Source: Argopecten irradians (taxonomy: Eukaryota > Mollusca > Bivalvia > Pectinida > Pectinidae). From it: 64,000 bases of DNA. The stretch spans positions 15,144,609 to 15,208,608 of the forward strand of contig NC_091149.1 in assembly GCF_041381155.1 (NCBI RefSeq), in the 5' to 3' direction. The position numbers were made by a program, and so were the translations under genes. Within the stretch, counting starts at the first letter, position 1; each line of letters begins with the position of its first letter. The notes beneath the pieces were generated by a model. It searched no databases and was not told the DNA's origin. It saw only the letters and a list, made by a program, of their open reading frames with translations. Positions 57,470 to 64,000 of the stretch are shown one piece after another.

Positions 57470-60400
57470 CCGTTAACAAGACGCTTTCAGAAGAAAAATA
57501 AGGTATATGTGATTGGATCAACACTAATTATATTGACTAAATCACTTTACACTGTGTTCTATCAATATATTTTATATCTCTCTATCAATCTTACATCTCC
57601 ATAGCAGTGACACCTACCCAGTAATAATACACAACTCGAAATACGTACGGTAAACATACATCATAGGGCCTACAGATCCAGGCCTTGAGCAACAGATATC
57701 ATAAAAATACGGCCATTATTGACTTCGTCGATCTGCAGAAAATCGATTGGTTCTAGCGGAGGGACACAGGCAATGATTTGCCTTTGAGTGCCTCGACTTG
57801 TAAAGCACGTGTTTCCTAGCCCACTAATGGTGGCGGAAACAGACCAATTTTATGTCCCGTTTATGACTGGGTTAAACTTACAAAAAATCACGGGGTTTCC
57901 GAATCACATTTCAACATTATTTCTGCGATATATCGATTTTTGTACAGAAAGGAAATGCTTTATTTCAGTTCAGGCTCCTGACTAATAAATACATGTGTTT
58001 CTGTGAATGATTTACGTTTTCGCGTGATCTTCGATACACAGTCAGTGATTATATATCAACATTTTATCGTATTTTGTTATCAAAAAAATAATAATCAGGT
58101 AAATCATAATCCAACATTCGATCTAGGATGTAATTACCATTTTTACCTCCATGTTTCTTGTATGATGAGGTTTATCGAGTTTAACGAACTTCAGGTGTCA
58201 AGTATCAACTACAAAGTTTACCATAAAACCACTTTTTCTCAAGATTCATTTTTTTGCCTAATTTCGCGAGAGCGCAAACTCAAATTCAAATATTATGGGA
58301 ATAATTCTAAAAACTGCATGATAATTAATTCAATTCAACTTTATTGCTTTCTTACATTCATACAAAAATGATCGATAGCAAAACATACATAACAAACAGT
58401 AGATTAAAACAACAACTTAAACATTTTTAAAGCCATTGTAGATTTCTACAGTTCAAATGACTTTTTAAGAAAGAGGCCTAAATCCTGTAGAAGTTTTAGA
58501 TCATTAGAAGACAAGACTCGTATCAAATTTTCAAAATCTGTTAGATGATGGTTAATTGAAGTTACAGTATAAGAGTATACAGTATATGAATGAGAGATCG
58601 TTATTAGGTCCCCTTAATTCTATATACCCGCCAATAGGCTGAATATAACAAAGATACGAAATATTGTACACACGAAAACAAAGTAGTTTACAATATGCAA
58701 TATTTTGTAAGAAAAGATAATTGTTTAAAATTGTATTTCTTATTACTTGTAACTTTCATCATCACAATCTGTCATAAAACATACAATGTGTGAATATGGA
58801 TGCTTATATATGATGGTTTAGATCCATAACAGCATCAATGTACTATTGTTATAGTGGTAAATGTCGCATGAAATACAGTGTGTATCACACGTTTTGAGAA
58901 AATCGCCACATTCAACGTCATGTTTCAAACTTGCGGATAATTTAGGAAAATCGAGATGCATCACGTGGCCTACATCGACAATACCCGTATATATTGGAAC
59001 CTCCCGAGTCATATCACGTGACAAACATCGGCAATACCCGTATAGATAGAATAGATCGGAACAGTTTGCAGATTTCCGAGTTATTTTAAACGTGTACACA
59101 TGAAAAGTCAATGTTTAATTATTTGATAACTTTACGAATACGAATTTTACAAAACTCGGCAAATAGTTTAAAACTTCGCGAGGCGAAGAAATATATGTAG
59201 AACACTTTGATACTTTTTCTTTGACAAAATGAGAAAAAGTTAAAGACCATACAACTTCAATATACTCCTACCTTCCTACAAATTAAGGTTCAGCAACTTT
59301 TCTTTTACTTCAAATTAAGGTCCCTTCATAAAAAATAGCAATATTTTGGTTAGGTACATATCACGACACATATGTTAATGACCCCAGTCACAGTTCTGGT
59401 CTGTAATATCATAATGATAACTACCCTTGTTTTGTAATTTTTTCTTTTATTTCGTACTAAATTTGACTTTGCAATTTTCAGACATCAATGGAAAAAAAAG
59501 ACAATAATTGCGCGAAAAGGCGACATTGACGTTGCGTATTGATTTGAAGAAAAAAATAATCCCATGAAAATTCAATGGATGCGAAAAATAAGTAAGAACA
59601 TGTAAACGGGTTTTTTTATTAAGAATTCTGAAAAATGAATTACAATGATTTATGTCACTATTGTTAACTTTCGTGATAATCCGCTGAACACACAGTACGT
59701 TTTTTTCGTTGATTAACATGACGTCAAAACCATGTATTGAAGTAACATTTCAAAATTCTTTTCTCTGACACCTTGTTATGGCAGGACCGCATCAAAAGAA
59801 GTGAGTGCCCAATTTTGTTTGCTGCTATACCATTAACTACGGTGATATTTATAGACTAAAGTATATGTTCATTTGTAAATACATGATCCGCTCTTTATAG
59901 TCATTGCACCATAAAACATATCAATGTGTTGTTAAGTATCAAATCTACATTACAATCATTCCAATTAGAGTTTAAAGATAAACGAAGAGCGTACACGAGC
60001 AATAATTCCCTCGTTAATGAATTGCCTTGTCAATTAATGAAATCAAATTGAACATCTGAAATATCAGTTTTTACTGATACAGCTAAATGGCTGACGTTAG
60101 TTATATAGGCCAATTAATAATTTTTGTCCTTCAAGTTCTTAATTAGTTTTACTAAAAATAACGATTTTCTAAACACAAATAGTGGCGCTATGACATTTTC
60201 TAACTGATACAGTCGCTAACGTCGGTCTGTGCACAGGGAAGAGATTTTTTTCTAGATTTCCATCAGCTAAGCTTTAACATGGCACCTGAGGAATAATTAA
60301 AATCGGGGTGTGAAAAATTAATTAAAATGAAAGTGTGAAAACAATCATATTTCCTGGTTTTATCTGAAATTTAAACGTTCTCTTTTATTACCAGCAACAC
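57470..60400. other. No gene recognised
   Basis: AT-rich DNA. Frames at 57788-57985, 58003-58371 and 59447-59719 lack domains and have biased, noncoding-like composition. A ~50-bp duplication lies at 58959. Confidence 0.45.
58959..59046 (+). repeat. Two-copy ~50-bp direct repeat
   Basis: CATCACGTGGCCTACATCGA then CAATACCCGTATA, and again ATCACGTGACAAACATCGGC then AATACCCGTATA. Confidence 0.65.
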
Positions 60401-60435
60401 GACATAACTCACAAGATTTTAAAGATTTTTTACAG

Positions 60436-60573
60436 ATTTAACGACCTCCAATCAACCACGCCATGCTACAAAGGTTATTCCCCCCACAGGAAGTCTGACG
60501 AAGAATGCAAAGCCCAGAACATCCAGTTCGATTATCATAGGCGTTTCAATGAAGTGCAGAGTAGATGTTTTAA
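60436..60573 (+). CDS. Possible orphan coding exon, unrecognised
   Basis: After a plausible acceptor (GATTTTTTACAG) there is an open stretch reading FNDLQSTTPCYKGY, then a Lys/Asp/Glu-rich segment with a Cys (SDEECKAQNIQFDYHRRF) and VQSRCFK. The composition looks more like protein than the surrounding AT-rich noise, and three cysteines are spaced over about 35 residues. No start codon is present, and the frame runs into a foldback repeat at 60574 before stopping at 60592. No family was recognised. It could be an exon, a decayed exon or chance. Confidence 0.25.
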
Positions 60574-60668
60574 GGTTTTATACCTTGTTTAAAATAGTAA
60601 TATTTCGTATGCCTAGATATCACTTTAGGCATCCACAATATCACTTGTTTAAACAGGGTCTAAAACCA
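60574..60668. mobile_element. Small foldback element
   Basis: The left arm GGTTTTATACCTTGTTTAAA, then GTATGCCTA, pairs imperfectly with the right arm TTAGGCAT, then CTTGTTTAAACAGGGTCTAA. It is directly against the possible orphan exon. Confidence 0.5.
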
Positions 60669-61124
60669 CCCAATTTAATACCCCCTATATCTTAGTATAT
60701 TAAAAGATCTTTGAGCAACAGCAGGAACAACGGGGTGTTAATAAATGTAGAAAAGTGTAGCAAGCGCATATTCTTCACTCGTGCCAATAGTAATCATCTA
60801 TGTTATGGTAAATATTTATTAAGGTTTGTTTATCCATTTTTTGAAAACGCTCTATTTACTTTTGTGCAATGACTGCAACCTGTTTCAATTTGATATGGAT
60901 TTTCTATAAAAGATGTATCCAAATAACGACATGAAGGAAGTTTGATAACCATTCCTGCCGATCTTTAATTGACTGGGGACTTTTTTGTGAACATTAACGC
61001 CATTTCTGAAAACATTAATTTCATAACAAAAGTCAATATTCGGTGATCCGGCCTAGCTCTTGGCCGCTTTCGCCGGTAAAGTTTTTGCCTCTACGCTTGT
61101 AACAAGTTACACTTCAATGTTTGG

Positions 61125-61318
61125 TGATTAAGAGTGGTTAAGATGGCTCAACGTATTATCATAAGGCCTCCACTTTTGGGTCGCGAGTTCGAAACCCCGT
61201 AAAAGGGGTTACCATGCACTGACCACTTAAGTGCTTTTATCGGTATTCCTGACACGTCCTTAAATGAACCTGGCTTTTAATAGGAGGTTCAACTAAACTA
61301 ACTAAACCAAACTAACCA
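61125..61318 (+). mobile_element. tRNA-derived SINE, family 2
   Basis: Head AGAGTGGTTAAGATGGCTC (A box) and GGTCGCGAGTTCGAAACCC (B box), then CATGCACTGACCACTTAAG, and the tail ACGTCCTTAAATGAACCTGG and TTTTAATAGGAGGTTCAACT. The tail has a family-like CTAAACTAACTAAACC end. Confidence 0.65.
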
Positions 61319-62439
61319 ATGATTGATTCAGCTTTAAATGTTACTAACCCTTTTTTCAGATGAATCGGTATTGTGGAATCGTTGTTGAAGTAACATAATT
61401 TGGTTTGATTTATTAGGTTTTACGCTCTGTTAAAACATGGATTTTTGAAGGACCGCCTCCTATAAGTGCAATACGTTGCAGTGTGTGGATGTCTGTATGT
61501 ATGAAAATCCGTTTCTGTTTTCATACGAAAACAACCGTATCAATAAAAACAAATTCAAACTTGTTTTCCAATAATGTTATTAAAAACAAGATACTATAAA
61601 TGGGGGTGTTCTCTTGTGTATAAATAAAAGACCATAATCTGTTCTTCAAAGAAGCAATTTGTTGCGGGTTCGGATTTGGAGATGAATGCTGAAACGATAC
61701 CGAACAGGAAAAAAATAAACATAGAGAAAGTACACAGAAAAAAATCATTTCCCTATTGTTCTCTGTATGGATACGGAAACAAATACTTACACGGACTCGT
61801 GTTAGAGACCGGCGTCTTTGAATGGTAGTTCATCAAAACATGTGTGAATTAAGCCTTTTTGATCTTAGAAAGATGAAATCGACCTTTATTGACAGGAAAG
61901 TGTATTGCATTGTCGTTTTCCCGGTCGGCCGTATCGTTTATTTGAAACTAACACCTGGTCGATAGTCCTTTTTATCGAGGCTTTTATCATCAAAGTATAA
62001 ACTTTAAAGGGATGCATATATGTATCAACAATTATACGAAACAACAATAAAAAGATAAAGCTGATATATATGCTTAAAAAGCGTTACTGAACAGGACATA
62101 TGAATATGCTTTGACGAGGAATTCTAAAATACCGTGTGAAGTGCTTGATCATAGCATCCAATACACAAGCAAACATTTATATCAAAGAGGTACTGTTATG
62201 ATATAAACTCTAACGCGTTAAAGTAATAGATATTAAAAACTGCGACACATAACAACTCCGTAAGGTAAACATAGCTAACAATCAAATCACTTTGAGTATG
62301 GTAAAGATTAGAGAAAATGATTTAATACATACTGAGACTAATAACAGGACATTACGTAAGTTCATGAAAAGGTTAAGACAATCGATATTCTCATGAAAAG
62401 AAAATTGTTACTGCGTAGTTGACAATATACAAAACAAAA

Positions 62440-62735
62440 CACGTTTACACCACAGTCTCCAAAAGAACGCATCGCACACTACATACACGCTGCACACCGC
62501 ATAAACAAAATCGTTGACAAAGAAAAATCAAGTGTAAATTTCGTTTCTCTTTGTCAATGATCCTATCAGCATAGTGGGGCAGACTCTAGTTTATAGCAGA
62601 TTCAAAGTGTTATACATCCGGAACATCCTCAACTATTTCAAACATAACAGTGGTCGTCTGTGGATAATGTTAGGAAATTGAAATGCAGGAGAGGCCGTCT
62701 TCAAAATGACCTCTGCTGTTAATTAATAGGACAGT
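62440..62735 (+). mobile_element. SINE family 1 tail, interrupted
   Basis: CACCACAGTCTCCAAAAGAA and CACACTACATACACGCTGCA (62450-62510) match the 3' half of the 63165 copy, and GAGAGGCCGTCTTC then TTAATTAATAGGACAGTAAA (62690-62730) match its end. About 170 bp of unrelated sequence, with a 10-bp hairpin TTGACAAAGA/TCTTTGTCAA, separates the two. Confidence 0.5.
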
Positions 62736-63164
62736 AAACGTATGGTGTGAATTGTCACTGACGTCATTACTTTTACACCCACTATTCTGTGATGATGGCT
62801 GGTAGAATTGCTTCTACAAAACTAACATATAATTTTAGTCAAGTCATAGAAGAAATAGTTTGACTTGTCAGCACTCGTCATGCCTCGAACTGAATGGTCA
62901 AAACGATTAGCTAAAATATACATGTGATAAATATGATAACCTCATTTCTTATTCTCATGAAAGAAAGGTTATCTTATTTGCTTAAGAACTGTTAATTGGG
63001 TGCTTCAGGTCGATCTTCCATTTTTCTCAATATATTTATCACAATTATGTTAACGAGTCGGTGGGGAATCCGTGAATACTCTCACACGTCCTAATAGTAC
63101 AGAAGGAGGCATGTAGCAATACCGACACGTGTTTTTCGTCAGTGTGCACAAAGTTCCTGATCAA

Positions 63165-63530
63165 CCCGCAGTCTCCACTCACCTTTCTTGTGAGGAAGGC
63201 TCTGGGTTCTGTCCCCTGGCCGAGACACACTTAAGTCTATAAAAGTGGTAGTTTTTCCTCCTGTTTGGCGCTCAGCATAACGGGAGTGGGACGACTGGTT
63301 CGCCCGTTGTTAGTATAATGTGACCGGATGAGGTGTGTTGCTTGGTGTCTTCGGCGGCATGCATCAGTGATCTAGCACTATAAAAAGGGCAACAGTTTCA
63401 CTATACAAGAAGACACAACACGAATATACCAGTTTCCAAAAACACGCACCTCGTACACATACACGCAACACACCGCATACATGAGAGGCCGTCCTTACAT
63501 GACCATAGCTGTTAGTAGGACGTTAATTAA
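63165..63530 (+). mobile_element. tRNA-derived SINE, family 1, near full length
   Basis: tRNA-like head with B box GGGTTCTGTCCCC at about 63203-63215. The body carries GAGTGGGACGACTGGTTCGC, TAGTATAATGTGACCGGATG and TGTCTTCGGCGGCATGC, and the tail GGCCGTCCTTACATGACCAT and TAGTAGGACGTTAATTAATC. This is the best copy of the family in the window and serves as the reference for the others. Confidence 0.78.
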
Positions 63531-64000
63531 TCAGACAAACAAACAAAATATTTTGTATTCCTTTGGTTTCGTTTTCAGTGGTCTACTTATTTTAGCGTAC
63601 GATGAAATTTCGCGAAACTGCGATACTCCGCGAAAATGCTGACACACAGTTTATCATGCACATCAGATAATATTTTCGACATTTGTTTACATCCGCGGAG
63701 ATTATTTTAGATTCTACGAGGATAATACATATTTCACCATATGAACCGAATCAAAGTCGATAATTGATAAGCAATTTAGATCCCGATCACAAAAATAATG
63801 AGATATTGTGACTGCTATTGACAGTAGTATATCCATAATGGCAGAGCTAAAGGATGAACGAAATTCTGTCTAACGTGACATATATTTTGCAATCTTTTGT
63901 CAAACTCCGAGTCTTACAAAATACGGAGAGTCTCCCTGAATTACAACCTTATCGAAAAGAGAGCCATCATCGGTTCACTAACATACACATGCATGCTATT

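Larger units (their letters stand above)
60670..64000. other. SINE-rich, no gene recognised
   Basis: Family 2 SINE at 61125, SINE tail pieces at 61415 and 62440-62735, and a full family 1 SINE at 63165. The rest shows nothing coding. Confidence 0.45.

Noticed and set aside
1-64000. LTR retroelements or other virus-like elements
   Set aside because: No paired long terminal repeats, integrase, capsid or envelope-like frame was seen; the polymerase pieces are of LINE type.

Overview
The window looks like nuclear DNA of a bivalve mollusc, most likely a scallop. It is AT-rich and intron-containing, with sparse genes separated by kilobases of repeats. It carries innexin genes of the lophotrochozoan type (C-x-C in the first extracellular loop) and many copies of mollusc-style tRNA-derived SINEs. 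The species assignment is inference; no database was searched.

Layout. 1-5.8 kb: a SINE, a tandem-repeat mobile element with terminal hairpins (225-1068), more SINEs, and no clear gene. 5.8-33.6 kb: four innexin genes. Innexin 1 (main exon 5818-7015, +), innexin 2 (first exon 11121-11128, main exon 21477-22671, +), innexin 3 (27680 to 25780, -) and innexin 4 (first exon 31265-31287, main exon 32334-33576, +) all use one large exon preceded by a phase-2 intron at the same place near the N-terminus. The start codon of innexins 2-4 is therefore assigned to a tiny upstream coding exon. Innexin 2 has a 10.3-kb intron full of repeats. 34.4-35.7 kb: LINE fragments. 36.1-39.4 kb: a 3.3-kb AT-rich minisatellite with a 20-bp unit. 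40.0-43.5 kb: a three-exon gene for a 260-residue YdcF/DUF218-family protein with a predicted signal peptide. 44.9-50 kb: nested mobile elements, including two more hairpin-ended elements with exact-period internal arrays (157, 126 and 161 bp). 52.6-53.2 kb: a CD225/dispanin (IFITM-like) two-helix membrane protein on the minus strand. 53.5-54.3 kb: a 5'-truncated LINE with a target-site duplication. 54.7-64 kb: foldback elements, a 140-bp near-perfect palindrome, SINEs and one possible orphan exon.

How the genes relate. The four innexins are a local gene family and would supply subunits of gap junctions or hemichannels in the plasma membrane. Innexins 1 and 2 are close paralogues in tandem; 3 and 4 are more diverged and head-to-head. 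The YdcF-like and CD225 genes show no functional link to the innexins. The rest of the window is mainly repeat-derived. Its most striking non-genic features are the family of hairpin-ended, array-bearing elements, the foldback elements rich in TGACGTCA sites, and a three-copy degenerate repeat with a strongly conserved 30-bp core inside the innexin 2 intron.
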